In this document: positions 36,501 to 50,560 of the stretch, in pieces | Layout of the letters: each line of letters starts with the position of its first letter | Numbering within the stretch: position 1 is the stretch's first letter | Assembly (NCBI RefSeq): GCF_964204865.1 | Contig: NC_135259.1 | Span: forward strand, 8,442,974-8,506,973 | Origin: Styela clava | Taxonomy: Eukaryota; Chordata; Ascidiacea; Stolidobranchia; Styelidae | Reading direction: 5' to 3' | DNA: 64,000 nt | The notes under the pieces: model-generated | Told to the model about the DNA's origin: nothing | Database searches by the model: none | The model's input: only the letters and a program-made list of their open reading frames with translations | Position numbers and translations under genes: made by a program

Positions 36501-39305
36501 GTATTAAGTTTACAGTCGGAACAAAATTAATAATTGCCGACTAAATTTTTTAATATCGACATGTGTTAGACGTTTAATGTAAGTTTATTGCGAATCTATT
36601 GATATCTTTTTTTGTATTTCGGAACTTGCTGCACTGTAAGTCCTGCACTGTACTATTTTGTACGGTCACTAAACACATTTCTTAGTTACATTGGAATCCC
36701 GAACCATTAGGATGAAATTGAGAACTGTGGAATGTGGATGTGACATGAAATCGAGAACTGTGGTTATTTCAATTTTTGCATTTCCAAATTTTGATATGTT
36801 GGAGAGAAGGTAGAGTGCGAAACATCAAACATATAGGAATCACTGCTATAAAGTATCCCCATAACGGCCAATCGAATTATATAAAGCGAATAAGCTGTAG
36901 GTCTTCACTGCAACTGACTAAAAAATCAAATAATTTTAATAAAAAAAAAACGAACGATTTCATCTGAACTTTGGTACAGCAGATTCATTACATCATCGAA
37001 GACCATAGTTATTGATAGAAGTGAAGATTATCAGAGAACGTTCGGAAGTGTTTTCACACTCTATTAACGTTTGGACACGACCTCAGCCTTGGGGCATCAA
37101 CGTGTCATGTCTGCGGAATGAAAATTGATGATTGACATATATTTCATGGAATGCTTTGAATGGTTCATAAGTTGAAATTTTCATCCTATTTCACGCATAT
37201 AATTATTCACATACTATAACAAAAATTTTGTTTGTTGATACAATAAAGTAAAATATAAAGTTATCTAAAAACGGAAGCAAGATAGAAACATACACTGCAC
37301 ACTATAAACTACAGCAATGGAGTATTTTATCATATAGTATATGTAAACATAAAGGTGTGAGAAAGCAGAGAAGGAATTTACTCAACAAAATCATTACAAC
37401 AATGCAAATAATTTATTGAACACATCCATTTCACAATACAGCCTCGATGGAGTGGCATATATGATATTGTTCAGTCCGTGTGAAATTCAGGACTTGAAGG
37501 GTAACAAGTTAGCTCAAACAATACACGTGGAAAGTCTAAATAAATTGACAAAAACTCCCACCCTATTTTCAAAATTTTATTACGTTAAATATAAGCATTT
37601 TTAAATTGCAGATCAGGAGAATTGTTCAAGCTTTCGGCTGATCCATGCACAACATGTAGATGTAGCAGATTCGGTCCGCAATGTAATAGAACTGAGTGTC
37701 AACCACTTCCGAGCGGATGTTTTGAATTGATACAAAGACCGGATGAATGTTGTCCCATTTGTCTCAGAGAAGGCTGCACATTTCGTAACAGGACTTTTTC
37801 ATCTGGCGAGTCGATACAGGTGGTGTATGTATATAGTATTATTCATTAATTAGCTTAATGATAGTCACAAAATATTCGAAGTCTTAAAAGTGTTGAAAGG
37901 ACCTGTTGTTGACCGTGTGATGCGCATTAGTCGAGCATCAAACAACAAACAATTGTATTTGTCGTAGAAACTTTAAACAACCTGAATCTTCAAAGCTTTG
38001 GCGCCAAGAAAAAACATTTTCAAGTACGAAGTAGATATGTGCACGCTTTCTACCCACTTTATTACATTCTATGGGTACCACCAAAATTTTTCGATCGTAG
38101 AGAAACTTAGCGCTGAAATCCAAGTTACTTCTTTACATCTCGATAACAAATGATCTGCCAATGCGTTTTTGCGCTGCAATGAAAAGTATAGCAAATTTAA
38201 TCCTATTTTCAATTTCTGAAAACAGTTGACAGCTTGTGAAACTTGTCAATGTGGAGATGATGGTCGAATGTACTGTAGTGTGGCGGATTGCACACCACCT
38301 CCATGCGTGGATGCTTCAATCGTAGAAGGTCAATGTTGCCACGTTTGCCCAAACGGTAATTAACATTGTAATATTAAATTGTTACCTCGTTCAATGTTGA
38401 TCGTATTATACATTGTAGCAAGGATTATTATTTAAATGTAATTGCATTACAGGGCCCAACTGCTATACAACCATTCTCGATATTATTCCAATGAGACAAG
38501 AATGGGTTCCTGATCATTCCAGAAGCTGCATCATATGCCGATGCTGGCATAAGCCAGGAAGTGACCAATTGTGGATGGGAAATAGAATGGTACGTATTGG
38601 CAAGCTTGTTGACATAAATAAAATAAGTATACAATGTATCCCGAGTATACCTAAAGTTTAGCTAACATGTTTTTGGAAAAGCCTTGCTCGAATTTTGTAG
38701 CTATAACTTTAAAATTAATACAACGTGTTTGTTTGTCTTTTGAATGTTTCCAAAATCCGCGTTTGGTATCCTGAGGGCACGATCTCGTCGTAACCAACAT
38801 CAAAGCTTGGCGCTTAAACTTTCGTCGTTAATCATTTAACATGTTGGAAATGTCACTAATGTTTTGTTATTTACTTGTTGCTAAATCATTATAGATATTT
38901 TATATTATATGAATTTAGGTAAATGTGAAAAGTTCAACTTGATAATTGTCTTACATGCAACAGCAAATTAATTTATTTTCAGGCCATCTCCCCCTTATTT
39001 TCTCTCTCTCTCTAAGAGGTTCGCATTACGATTGTTACAAGAACAACTTCTAATTGCGCACTCGCATTATTTGCTTGATTTTTGATTGTATCGATAAAAT
39101 TGCTTGGAATTGATATTTTATGTATGAGCATTTTTAGCACAATTATTGATTTATTTTGCTTTATACTTAATCGTGTGAAATATGTTGAATACTCTTTAAT
39201 AAACATATTTGGGGTTTTACGTATTTACGTTTATTATAATATTCGATTTCTTACTGTTCCTATTCACAGGCTGAATGCAAGCGAGATCCTCGGTGCGACA
39301 AATAA
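33600..39305 (+). CDS. VWC2-like: Brorin (VWC2)-like secreted protein, five exons, 351 aa
   Basis: Exons: 33600-34144, 37612-37819, 38226-38355, 38453-38589, 39270-39305. Phases fit at every junction. The ATG at 33600 starts a signal peptide (MTICYWRKILSALCFVQI, cleavage after VSVSC or nearby). A long acidic Tyr/Glu-rich linker follows (about residues 70-160). Then two VWC modules occur: CRDGGRGYRSGELFK joined to CTTCRCSRFGPQC and CCPIC, and CETCQCGDDGRMYC with CCHVC. The end NGPNCYTTILDIIP plus ECKRDPRCDK is the brorin/brorin-like signature (NGPNC after the second VWC). Vertebrate brorin is a secreted BMP antagonist and neural factor; the same role here is inference. AATAAA lies at 39543-39548. 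Intron 1 is 3.5 kb, the others are shorter. Confidence 0.85.
34404..34551 (+). other. Candidate alternative terminal exon in the brorin-like locus
   Basis: After an acceptor (ATTCTTTTAG) this stretch is open in exactly the phase needed to join exon 1 (AG + C). It would give SSCFKSCTHPLRRLERQ..., then TTCRCGQCCLGQNKAIT and a TAA at 34549. It has six cysteines in 48 residues, with a CRCGQCC cluster that loosely resembles the second half of a cystine knot. Either it is an alternative last exon that replaces the VWC modules, or a chance frame. Only transcript data can decide. Confidence 0.35.
34552..37611. other. Brorin intron 1 remainder; contains a hAT MITE
   Basis: No exon recognised. The 35252-35547 MITE is listed separately. 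AT-rich, no coding signal of note. Confidence 0.4.
35252..35547. repeat. hAT-type MITE
   Basis: Left end CAGCGGTTCCCAAACACAT and right end GGTTGGGAACAATTG are imperfect inverses (CAATTGTTCCCAACC). About 296 bp, no coding region. The eight flanking bases do not match, so the target duplication is lost or uncertain. Confidence 0.5.
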
Positions 39306-41700
39306 TACTGAGCAGCAAGTAAATTATAAACAGCTTATCGGAAGAGAATATAGCATTGAAGAAAAGCCGATGAATGTAGACTAATGGTCCTTGGTCGAAG
39401 ACTGCAATGTGCGGAAAAAGAACGAAATCGGGCAGGACCCGACTAAAAGAAGTGAAAGAAGCTGAATCATATATACTTCATACCACAAAAACGCTGCATT
39501 AAACAAACGAGCGTTTCGTAAGACGCCGTGAGCGCTTGCTACAATAAAACAGCCGTTGTTCTTGCTAAAAAATTCATCTGGTTAAAATTAAAACATTTGC
39601 ATACTACGGAAACATTATGTTAAATTGGCTTTTTATTTTTTGTTATATATTCAATATTTTAAACAAAGTGCTGTTCCGTGTCATTATAATCGTATTTATG
39701 AAAATATGCGCTTCACTTTTTGTATTATGACTACATTCTTTATTGAATTTTTTTGAAGATATGCTACCAATTATACAACATACTGGAAAATTGCAAATAA
39801 ACGTAAAGAGTTGATTTTAAAGAGGTTCAAACATGATTAACTAGGCATTATTGCGTGAATTTCAATATTTCAGTGCAAAAATAGAAATTGTTCAAATAGA
39901 ATGGAGATCCGCTCTGTTGGGCTGATAACTTTCTTCTACAATGGGGGTTAACATCGCTTGGTTCGCAGCCATTTATGTTTAAAGTTAGTTAAATTTTGCA
40001 AAAATTTACCTCTGGACTCATTTCCAAAATATTTGAAATAATTACACTTAGTAAGCTGGATTTCTTTATAAACTTGATATATAAGCTGTGAATGAGTCCA
40101 TTCATGAGCAGAAATTGATTTGAATTATTTCGTGTTAGAGTATATATCATTTATTTTAGATACAGCCTACCTATCCCACCCGTGATTAAGTGAATGTAAT
40201 AAATTTTCAACCTTTTGCAGTTGGTGTCCATGATTTTGCATAATGAAAATCATTTAAAATGTGACAATTTTGTAAAACATTCGAGATTATTACATTTTTA
40301 TTTATGCAACATACTATGGGATTACAAATCGCACCGGATATTCACAGGGCGTGCTATTCATGTTTTCTCATTAAATAGTTTGTTAATTCTAAGCATCTCG
40401 ATGACCTTTGATTTCTGCGAGCAAATGGCATGGTTGTTAAAATCGCACCCGCTTTTACACATCACAATATGAGTATTTTCAGAGAAGTTTTTCTTTTGTT
40501 CCACAAAGGTGCAATCTCAGCATGGGATAATCATCTTTGCAGTATATAATACTCTACTCATTCAAACACTCATCGGTAATATAACGATTAACGAGCGGCA
40601 GGAATTCCCAATACGGCTGGGTTATGTATGAAGGAAAATACAAAGGTCTTCTGGGTTTTTAATATGAAGGGACAAAAGCTATGGTTAGTGATAAAAGAGT
40701 TAACTGAGGCCCAGGAATCGGATTATTGACTACTGTATTAGTAATTGCCAACGATTTTGAAAAGGTAAATCCAGCTGAAATAAAACTACATTGCATAATC
40801 ACAGAATCTAGTACAGTTGATTGATCCTAGTATATAGGATACTGCAGCAAAATATGAATTCTACTATATCGAAGCATGGTTATAATATTATGGAATTCAT
40901 CGGATTGCCAGGATGTTCGAATGTTGTACAAATTATGAAAGCTCGAGTCTTCTCTACGTGTTATATCACGGAATGCGTAGAATAAAAAATAGGGAGAAAA
41001 AAATAGGAATATCTTTATTGATATTATTATGACTCTTACATGATGAAAATAAATTTTGAATCTGAATCTGTGCTATTTATATGGCAGACCAGAAAGATTT
41101 GTTCATTCAACATAAATCGACATCATATACAGCATGTAAAATGTAATAAAAAATCGTATATTTTGTACATCCATTCACTACTCTCTGTTTCTATTGACAT
41201 GTTTTAATACTTAATTTTATATATTTCACTTGCATTTTGGTTTATTTTCAAATTTAGATGTTATGATCTCCCTCTTCTGGCAACGCTTATATGCTGTTTC
41301 CAAGTAATGGCTATAACGAAAACAGCTGCAGCTTTGGTTGGTAGAATGTCACTCTATATACGGGAACAATCTCTCACAAACAAACAAAAAAACATATTTT
41401 ATTTTTAATGCTTGAATAATTTTATTATAATTGTTATAGCATTAATTTCATCGAGGGCTAATTTTGTTTGGTAAGGCATCACAAAATTTCGACTCAAGTA
41501 TGCTCCCAGTGGTCAAAAAACTCAACGTGATTTTCAGTTAGCAGCATGGCCCCTTTCGCAGTTTTTATGCTTTTCTTGTGTAGTTATATTTTTGTATTTG
41601 CCAACTTTGTTCTTCGATCAGGTGTCCGAGTTGCTTTTTAAAATAAATCCTTCTTTGTTTAGTAATTTTTATCCATCAATTTAAATAAATATAAATTAAA
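39306..41700. other. Brorin 3' UTR and intergenic sequence
   Basis: The AATAAA at 39543 gives a 3' UTR of about 250 nt. Beyond it no gene was recognised up to the BTF3 start. A TATA motif for BTF3 was not identified, as is common for housekeeping genes. Confidence 0.4.
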
Positions 41701-44651
41701 ATGAATCCTGAACGACTGGCCCAACTTCAAAAAGACGTCAGAATTGGCGGAAAGGTGAGTTTCAGCTGTCCGCTCAGCTGTTCTAACCTGAAATGAGCTA
41801 GATTATATTAATGTGATTTAATCACACTAATCAAACAATTACAGGATTGGGTGGTAACAGTATACTGGTAGACTATAGCATATAGTCGGACAGTAGTGGA
41901 CTGCAACAGCAAACAGTTTCTCAGTTCCAGCTGCTGCTACTTCTTTAGGCCTACTTTCTCAGTTTTTGCTGCCCTATTACAGTATTACATGTCTCGAAAA
42001 TACATTTTTCAGGTTTTCCATTTGGCTCATTTTTGTTTTCCCACAAGGTATATCTGTATATCCTACTCATATTCGTGAGTATTATACGGAAAATAAGAAA
42101 GTGAGATATATTGCTGCACTCACAGACTCAGGCACTGGCATGTATAGACTTATGAGATTGTTTTGAGGCGTATGATTCTTGAAACCAGAATTCTACATCC
42201 ATCGTTTTTTAATAATCTATGGAATCTCAAAATCTGTTGACTAAACAACAGCCTCTAATAAATTGTTATTCTAAATAGAATTAATTATTCCCCCCTTTTC
42301 AAAATATACTCGTACTATCCTTTATAGTGGCCTATTGACGATAATTCGTTGTTACCTCAATTTATTTTATCACATTCTTTTTCAGGGTTCGGCAAGGAGG
42401 AAACGAAAAGTTATTCATAAAACTGCAACAGCAGATGATAAAAAATTACAAGCAACACTGAAAAAATTGTCAGTAAACAGTATCCCAGGCATTGAAGAAG
42501 TATGTTCATCACTATATGGCTCCAAAATTTCTCGAGATTTGTAATTAGAAAATGTGTAATATGATGTTTGGAAAATTTCAGTCTCAGTACTAAACTGTGC
42601 AAAACACGGAAAACAAGTGTAAAACCAGACTTACTACTTACTGAGAATAGTGCAAAATACACAACTAGCTTCAAACACAGCAAAGCAAAATAGTTACACG
42701 ATTTTGGCTCGGCGGTCTGGCACATCATGCTAAGTGTAAGAAATACGCTCGCCACCGCACCTCTGATTATCCTGCGTGGGTTCCCAGGTTTGAATATCAT
42801 GCGGGAATAGTTATGTGTGAGAGGATTGCTGGACTCATCGCCGCCGTAGGGTGGTTCACGTAAGGTGACAGAATCACTGGTTGGTTACGGCTACCTCCAC
42901 CATCAAGTCCATGCTTACAAAAACAAATAACTGGCTAACTAATCCCATAACAGACATTGACTGGTAGCCGGACGAGGTGCATGGTTTGCCATATGATTAA
43001 GCAGTCTCATCGACTTTCCTACCCACGGGATGAAATATGTAAATTCTGTTTTGTTGTTTTCTTCTGTTTGATAAGTTGTAAAACCGGAATATTATTTAGG
43101 TTATTGATTGTTTATCATGAATTGAAAATAGAAAAACACAAGATAATATTCATGTGTGTTTCATTAATTAACAGGTCAACATGATTAAGGATGATGGGAC
43201 GGTTTTGCATTTCAACAATCCAAAAGTACAAGCAGCACCATCATCAAATATGTTTGCCATCACTGGACATGGAGAGAACAAAAGTGAGACATGTTTGTTT
43301 GCTTTATAATGTTGTCTTTGGAAGCAGTGTTTCAAATTACACTACAATTCCTAGATATTTTAAAGAGGGATGTGGCGTTCCATTTGTTATGTGAATTTTT
43401 TTTCATGAAAAAGTTATAGGCTACTTTGTGACTCTGTATACTGCATATCGATAATGTCATAATAATAAAAATAAAGTTATCAGCCAGTGCATCTAGAAAA
43501 TGGCGTTTTGTATTTAAATTATAACTCTTAGTAACCAAATAGTGTTCAATGCAGGCATATTAAAATTGTGCAATGCTTCCCAATCGAGTTAGCGAGAAGT
43601 AACTGTAAATCCCTCACCCTGTTGTCTGTCAAAAGCATATTGAACTGACCCTCAAACTCTTCAGTGAACTTTATAATTGAACATTAGCAAGTAACGCGAA
43701 AGTACATTACCTAATTATTGTATGAGGCATACATTGCACGAGATGCCTAGGGGATTACTTTTCTTATCACAGATAAGCGGTTTTCTATCTAGATCTTTCT
43801 ACTGATCAACTATTTTTATATAAAAATTAATTTTATATATGCTATAAATATTATGTGCATGAGGTGGCCTTGCTGATATTGCTCTTTAGATTCCCATGCA
43901 GATAATTATAAGTATAATTAATAAATTTTTCGTTTTCTTATTATAGAACTATCTGAGATGATACCAACAATTTTAAACCAACTGGTATGTTGTTTTATTC
44001 ATTTTTATATATAATAAGTGCTCACAAATAGTACATTAGCAATTTGAAATTTCAGAATCATTTTTTCCTGAAAATGTTGAATACCAAATTTCATTCATTT
44101 AAGGTATAGAGATTTAGCTTTTCATTAACGATACTGTGTTGTGTGTAAATTTTCTAATAATTTATTTTTTCATACCTTTGCTGTGGTAATTTTTTATTAT
44201 GCCTCAAAAAATACAGATCTTTTGTCTGTTCTAAGATTAATGCTTTTTATTAAGTATGAAATATAATATGATACAAACTTTAATGCTGCCAATTATCTCA
44301 CAGGGATCTGAAAGTATGAATGCATTGAAAAAGAACGCTCCTATAAAACAGGACGGTACGGGTATGCCTGCTGTCCCGGAAGAGATTGATGAGGAAGACG
44401 TTCCAGGTATGAATTATTCCATTAAAAAATATGACTAAGCAGTCATAAGCAACCCTTCAATGTGATATCATCCATTTCCGTTTGTATACAGTTTTGAATC
44501 TTTTTTTGTATATTTATTTAATCCATCAGACTCTTTCCTTATAGGTCCTTCAAACCTTCAAGTTGAAGTTTCCATTGCTCATTCAAAATTTCATCTTTTT
44601 TCAGATCTTACCGAAAATTTTGACGAAGCGTCAAAGGATGAAGGAGTTTAA
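41701..44651 (+). CDS. BTF3: Basic transcription factor 3 (NAC beta), six exons, 154 aa
   Basis: Exons: 41701-41754, 42386-42499, 43175-43283, 43947-43984, 44304-44406, 44605-44651. The product reads [18 protein letters not shown], then [79 protein letters not shown] and ends [12 protein letters not shown]. This is BTF3, the beta subunit of the nascent polypeptide-associated complex. It pairs with NAC alpha at the ribosome exit tunnel and helps control cotranslational targeting. The RRKRKV basic motif is the ribosome contact and the following stretch is the NAC dimerisation domain. All splice phases match, the length equals the family norm, and no lesion is seen. Possible polyA signals AATAAA lie at 45286 and 45374. 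Confidence 0.95.
42700..43040 (+). repeat. tRNA-derived SINE-like unit in BTF3 intron 2
   Basis: TGGCTCGGCGGTCTGG (42705-42720) resembles a pol III A box, and GGTTTGAATATC (42787-42798) a decayed B box. The spacing (about 67 bp) is wider than in a tRNA because an inserted segment seems to separate them. About 240 bp of GC-richer body follows (GGTGGTTCACGTAAGG, TGACAGAATCACTGG, CTCCACCATCAAGTCC), clearly different in composition from the surrounding intron. No second full copy is in this window. Confidence 0.45.
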
Positions 44652-47600
44652 ATTTTTATATTACTTGAAACACGGCAACAACGAAACAAACTTTCGGTCC
44701 TTGGCAATTAAGTCTAGTCAGCAGGCCTGCATATCATACAGCTGGTATCGTTCAAATAACACATTTTTCTTTTGTTTTTCTCCTATTTGTAAAAGAACGA
44801 GGACTGTGAAATGCGAGCCAAAGTATGATATTATTTGTGAATTAATGGATTTTCTTACTTCATGACAAATAATGTGTATTTCCTAATTTTATTCCGCAAA
44901 TGTTCAGACTTTGCCCTGTGATTTCAGTGAATCTAAACTAAATTTCTGTTGAGTTGTTTTCCAGACAGTAGTTTTGCGCTCTTTAAGAGCACAACTTTGT
45001 ACTTTTCAATATGATTTGGACGTTTTTTATTCATGTCCTCTAATAGTTTCTCTCTTCCTCTGTCAGTTTGATGCAAACACTTGTGCTCATGCTATCATAT
45101 TCGCATGTCACATTCTATTCACTTAGTGAAGTCTAGGTTGCAGTAGTCCCTAACTTTCGAATTTCTTTTTGATTTCTGGATTGTAGGTGGCATTGTTAAA
45201 ATATTATTCTTAAAGATTTACTAGTTAGTGTGAATATAACGCAATCATGACTCACCAAAAAGTCATTTCACTGATTGAATATTATAATAAAACATTGGAT
45301 GAATATACCCAACAAACCATCGTTTGACATAAAGAAGGTTGAATAATACTAAGTTATTAAGAGTAAATTTGTAAATAAAGGCCACACTTTGAATATTTCA
45401 ATTATTGTTACATTGCATTATGAATGTGTTATACATATAAGTGGAACTCCTGGATGGTTTTTTGTTATAAAGTATGCTGCTATGTGTGTGCTTAACAAGG
45501 AGTTTCGTTTCAAGTGCCACCTTGGAGGATCTTGTTGAAAGTATTTTTCAATGTTTTCTAGAATCGTGATATCATTTCTACTGGTGTGAAGAATACACTC
45601 TGATATCAATGTCCTCATAATTTTGAAATAAACTGGTTGTGTATAAAGATTGCAAGTATCAATTCATTTGCTGAGGATTCTGGAATGAATATTAAGTTCC
45701 AAGTCATTTACAAATATCTACTTGTCTGTGGCTTATATGAATGTATAGGACCAGAATGTCACGGTAATCAAGGCCCCATTTCATCAAATTACATTATCAG
45801 CATGTACAAGTTGCTAATTGTGATTCCTTCCAGGCAGGGGTAGTGGGATACAAGCAGGGGTAGTACGGTAAATCTCTCGGTCAAATGCAAAGGTAGTCGT
45901 CAATTTGTACATTATCCATTAGAGGAGGTGACGTTATTTTAGAGGTCTCCTAGAGTTACGCTCGTCCAGGACAGAGAAGGTTGATTTCGATAGATCTACA
46001 AAATACAGGCCAATGCTGTCATTGGAAGATCAGCTTCGTCTAAATTCGGGAAGCATGTATCACGGTTCCTCACGGACCTTCTTTAATGTCCATATTTCTG
46101 TTGTAATACATATTATTTTACGTTTCATTATGCCATTGGGCGGAACACTTATTGATCGAATTTTTGTGGGGTCTTACGTGCTTTGTATTACGAAACTGCG
46201 ACTAGTTCATGTGCTGAAAGATCGTAAGATGGGCCCAACTGAGCTACAAAAATATCACAAAATTATGACAATGTAAACTTTCTGACTGATACGCTTACGG
46301 TTTAGCCGGTGAACGAAATAACCAGCTTATCACTTGGGCGGCTATCGCCTGACTTGTCTGAGGGATAAGGAAACGAAACGCGGCTTTAAAAATACTCAAC
46401 GTTCTCTACCTTGTGCACTTCGGTCCTTACAAGTAGATATGACTTACGTTGATGGGCGCGTATTGTTGCAACACAATAGAAAACGTGTGCACTAAGTTTT
46501 TATTATGATGTCATCGGTTCGGAAGATAAGACGCTAGATTCCGTGGCCTATCGCAGGACTAGATCCCATTCCCGATGTTCAGGCCTATAAAGCGATTTGC
46601 TAAATCGAATGAAGAATACATCTACAGCTCAGAGCACACGTTTCATGTCATACATTAATTTAGCTGCAACAATGAACCAATTGTAGAAAAATAGTGGGGA
46701 GTCCGGTTACCTTGATAAAGCAGAAAATGCTTGGAGGTTTTATACATAGAAAATATGAGTGACGACGGGTAAAGTATGAGGAGATTTGATCTTTGTTGCT
46801 GCCATGGTGGCAAGAAGTACAGCTTTCTTTTCCACATATTTCACTTACGGTCTTGTTGGTAACCAACTACGCACGTACGAGCCTGTATGCTACACACTGA
46901 TTGAGTAACCGCTGCTACCCCAGTGGGTCGCAACCGTCGATATGCGGACCGACATCTGAACTCTGTCACAACAAAAATCCATGACTATCGAGGCTAGCTA
47001 GAGATATCTCATCCTTGATCGTGGCATATCTCACTGTAAGTTGCAATAATGTATAGCACTTTATACACATATTGCGGAGCTAATATCGATTGTGTTTTAT
47101 CACAAGCAGTTAGCATATTATGTTGCTTATGTTACTCTTCATATGCAAAACAACAATTATTGAATATAAGGAAAATGAAATGTTAAAACATTACAGAGTT
47201 ATAGTTTCAAACTTACAAAAACAAGCTACTTCTATGGAAAAACTATTGCTCTGTTGATCAAAACAAAGCAAATGACTTGACTGCTGGTGCTGACTGCTAC
47301 AAAATGTTTGCAGAACCTTCTTTGGCCCCTCGTTTGTCTCGTATACCGGCACTGGAGGCAACAAAACAATCACTAACGTTAATTTTGTTTGTAAATAATT
47401 TGTTAATGCTATGGTCAGCCGTTCCCGAAAGACTGGGAACTACTGGATCGATATTGCAATCTACTAATCCACTGGTATGGATAAATGAGCAGCCAGTGTT
47501 TTTTTTTTCTCAGTGTTACAACAGTTCATTGAAGCGGCAACGAAGTTTCTATTCAAATACAGATTTGTGTTTTGGCAAAAATCAGTACCGAAAGTAGCTA

Positions 47601-48514
47601 TTGTCTGGTATGCCGGTGACGTGGGACGTGTGAACCAGAATATATACCCCTTCTGCGGTTCCTCCAAAATGTCGTGTCCCACGTGTCAAAATGTCTTGTC
47701 CCACTTGTACCGCAACGATTACATCTGTATGATTCATTCAATTAGGAGTGACTTGAAATTTGTGGATAAGACATGTTTCGTAAACCTTGACCTCCTGATG
47801 ACATAAAATTAAGATATGCTCAGCAATTGCAGAATGGATGATAACATTATATACAGCAGCCACCTTGGAACAAGTGGGACACGACATTTTGGAGAAAACC
47901 TCCATTCTGTGTCAATTTCTTCCAGAAACGTGTGTTTAGTGTTAGCAAAGATTAGTACCCATAGGGCCATAACTAAAGGTCAGTGTAACAGGCTGCCTTG
48001 CTACTGATGTGATAGTAGTATGCGGTCTAACAAGTTTCCATACAGCTCAATTACCGAACATTCTGCTCTCGGTGGATGGGCCTACAGCTGGCATAGACAA
48101 ACTAGGGCTAGTGGACCAATTACGGCCCGCTGAGTTTTTTAATATGACCTGCCTGATGCTGCCACAACCAAACTAAAACCAAATTTTGATGTTGTAGCTA
48201 AAAATAGGCTCAAGGAATTATTTGAGATTGCGAATAAATTTAGTTTTGGCACGAGGCTTATTGTTTTCCAGTTTTGCTTTTATAACACTGTTAATATTGT
48301 TCAAAAATGTAATTTTTTACGTCACACTTACAAGGTACGCCGGTCTAAGTAGGTAATTTTTTCGGCCTCTGGTCCAAAAACCTTGCCCACCCATGGCATC
48401 GAAATTTCTGTCAAAAAGTTTCAGCACAAGTGTTCCACGTTGGGTTTTGAATTTAATTCTGACACTCCCGATGTTCATGAGAATTATAATTACAAAATAA
48501 TCTACACAACGCAT
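44652..48514. other. Intergenic region without a recognised gene
   Basis: Contains only scattered repeat-like motifs. CAGTGGGTCGCAACCGTCG at 46921 resembles a hAT left end. Near 47.66-47.9 kb, GTCCCACGTG and GTGGGACACGACATTTTGG are inverse-related short blocks. GGACCAATTACGGCCCGC near 48115 resembles hAT subterminal sequence. Several overlapping ORFs of 60-106 codons have no recognisable domain and are not called. Confidence 0.4.
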
Positions 48515-50560
48515 TTAGACAGCAGAAAGCCTTTTGGTGGTCCTGTACAAAATATAAACAATAGATGCAAACATGAATCCTCCGACGATGCCCATACTGC
48601 TTTCAATTAATTTCTCTTGCTTTTCCATCATTTTTTGTGCTTTATCGTAAGGGACCGTAGTAAAATGAATTAGTGAAATTCTTCCAGCAAATACTGATGG
48701 AAAACGGGAATGTAAAAAATTTTCGATCTTCCGTCGTAATATAAACCACGGTTTTCTGGCTTGAGATCCCAAGACTTTGTAATTGTAAAGAGACAGATCA
48801 ACGGCAGCATGAGCGGGACTGACGCGGACCTCAGAAAATTTGGGAAGAATTTGTGAAATATCGAATGCAAAATTGTCCAACAGTCGATCCAGAATCAAAG
48901 CATCTTCTAGTCCGCTATTCAAACCTTGTCCAGAAAATATTGCCATGGCGTGCGCTGCGTCACCGATTATTAAAGTTTTTCCACAATGAAACGAAGAACA
49001 CTTTATTGATATCAATGACAGGGGTGGTGTATTGAAAAAGGAAGATCTTAGAGTTAATTCACCTATCATGGGTATTAACTCGGCGAAATTATCCTGAAAA
49101 AAGTGAATGACGTCGTCACCAGTAACGACGCTAGCATACATTGCGAACGGCATAGTCAAAGTACACGTAAAGCTTTTATCTATATTTGGAAAAGCAGCGA
49201 GCATAACTTTATTTCTCGGCCAAAAGTGTACGTGATGAGGTGCCAAAGCAAAATCTTGTTTTTTTGTTGGTGGTATGCGGAATTCTTTATATCCCAGATC
49301 GATGTATGTTTGACTGTAATCAATTCTTCCCTTAAGCATTTGTCGTCTAACAGCTGAGTGAGCACCGTCGCATCCAATTAGAATGTCAGCAGTTTTGTAT
49401 TCCTCAGCTTCGCTTGTTTTAAATATAACAGAAGGGTGCAATGTATCACATTTTATCAATTTGTGTCCAAAATGTATTTTAACATTTTCACTTTTCTCGG
49501 CTTCTGTTAGAAGCTGTCGATTTAGTTCAAGTCTACTTATGGAAAGCAAACAGTGCTCTCCTCCTGTTTCATATGGTATTTCGTAGCACATTCCGTTCTT
49601 GGAATGGAAATATCTGTAGATATATATTTAGAATTAAAAATTCAAGAAACTCAACCAGGCTGACAGGCTTTCCTGAACTTGCAATGTAAAAAAAAGTGTT
49701 CAAGTTATATTTATTTAACTATATTTCAAATGCGAACACTTCAATATTTTGAATAGCATAGTTAATGAGTAATATGACAATTTTATAATCAGCAATGGCA
49801 ATATTTGCAAATGGCGGTGAATATTTTTAATAACACTTACCCCGAGTACATTGGAACCCCAAGATTCTCGATTTTTTTGTCGATTCCAGCGTATTTTAGT
49901 GCCGTCATCCCCCTTAAACTTAGCGTCAAACTTATGCTTCTACCTGTTATGAAAAGGCATGAACAATACACCTAAATACACGGTAACTATACTCATATTT
50001 CAGAACCTTCTTCCAACTGCCAATCAACATAGCAGTAACTAAATTTTGAATAATTGACTATCAATGATGAATCTATTTTCTTCTCCACTTCCTCGAATAA
50101 AAAGATAGTATCCTTCGAAAAGTTGCACGCTTTGTAGGCGAAATTCGAAGCATTTCACGTAGGATTGCAAGCTCAGCAAGTGGCAACGATAAAATGTTGA
50201 ATTATAGACTACGCTGATGATGTTTAGGTTAAGGTAAAAAGCGACTCAGATTCACTTTAAAATTCAATGATAAAAATTGTACTTCGATTCTTTAGATATT
50301 ACAATAACCAATAGCTCATCCCTTTTTTAAATTGAGGTTATGATATGTCAACATTTGGTATTGGGGATGCGATGTCTGTAATCATCAAATTTGTAATCAA
50401 TTATAGAAAACGTCTCACCTGCCGTATTATCATCCAACCTAATATCAGGTCTGGCTTCGTAAAGATCAACTTTAAATCCTTTGCGGCCGAGAAATAGAGC
50501 TGTCAATGTTCCGACTGGTCCGCCCCCGACGATAATAATTTGTTTCCGACTTTCGTCCAT
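48515..50560 (-). CDS. KMO: Kynurenine 3-monooxygenase, three exons, 447 aa
   Basis: Minus-strand exons (5' to 3'): 50560-50419, 49943-49841, 49613-48515; all splice phases fit. Starts MDESRKQIIIVGGGPVG with the FAD dinucleotide motif at residues 12-17. RSI.LTLS.RGM is followed by ISRLELN, ADILIGCDGAHSAVR, WPRNKVMLAAFPNIDKSFTC, the second FAD motif IIGDAAHAMAIFSGQGLNSG and DLSLYNY. A C-terminal hydrophobic segment (GIVGGFMFASIVYIL) anchors the enzyme in the mitochondrial outer membrane. It hydroxylates L-kynurenine with NADPH and O2 in tryptophan breakdown. Length and motif order match the family (about 450-490 aa). No lesion is seen. Introns are 228 and 475 bp. The ATG is chosen because the Rossmann motif begins eight residues later. 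Confidence 0.95.

Noticed and set aside
47277..48007. Cluster of ORFs with repeated GTGTCCCAC-like motifs
   Set aside because: Frames are short, overlapping on both strands and show no domain; more likely repeat sequence.
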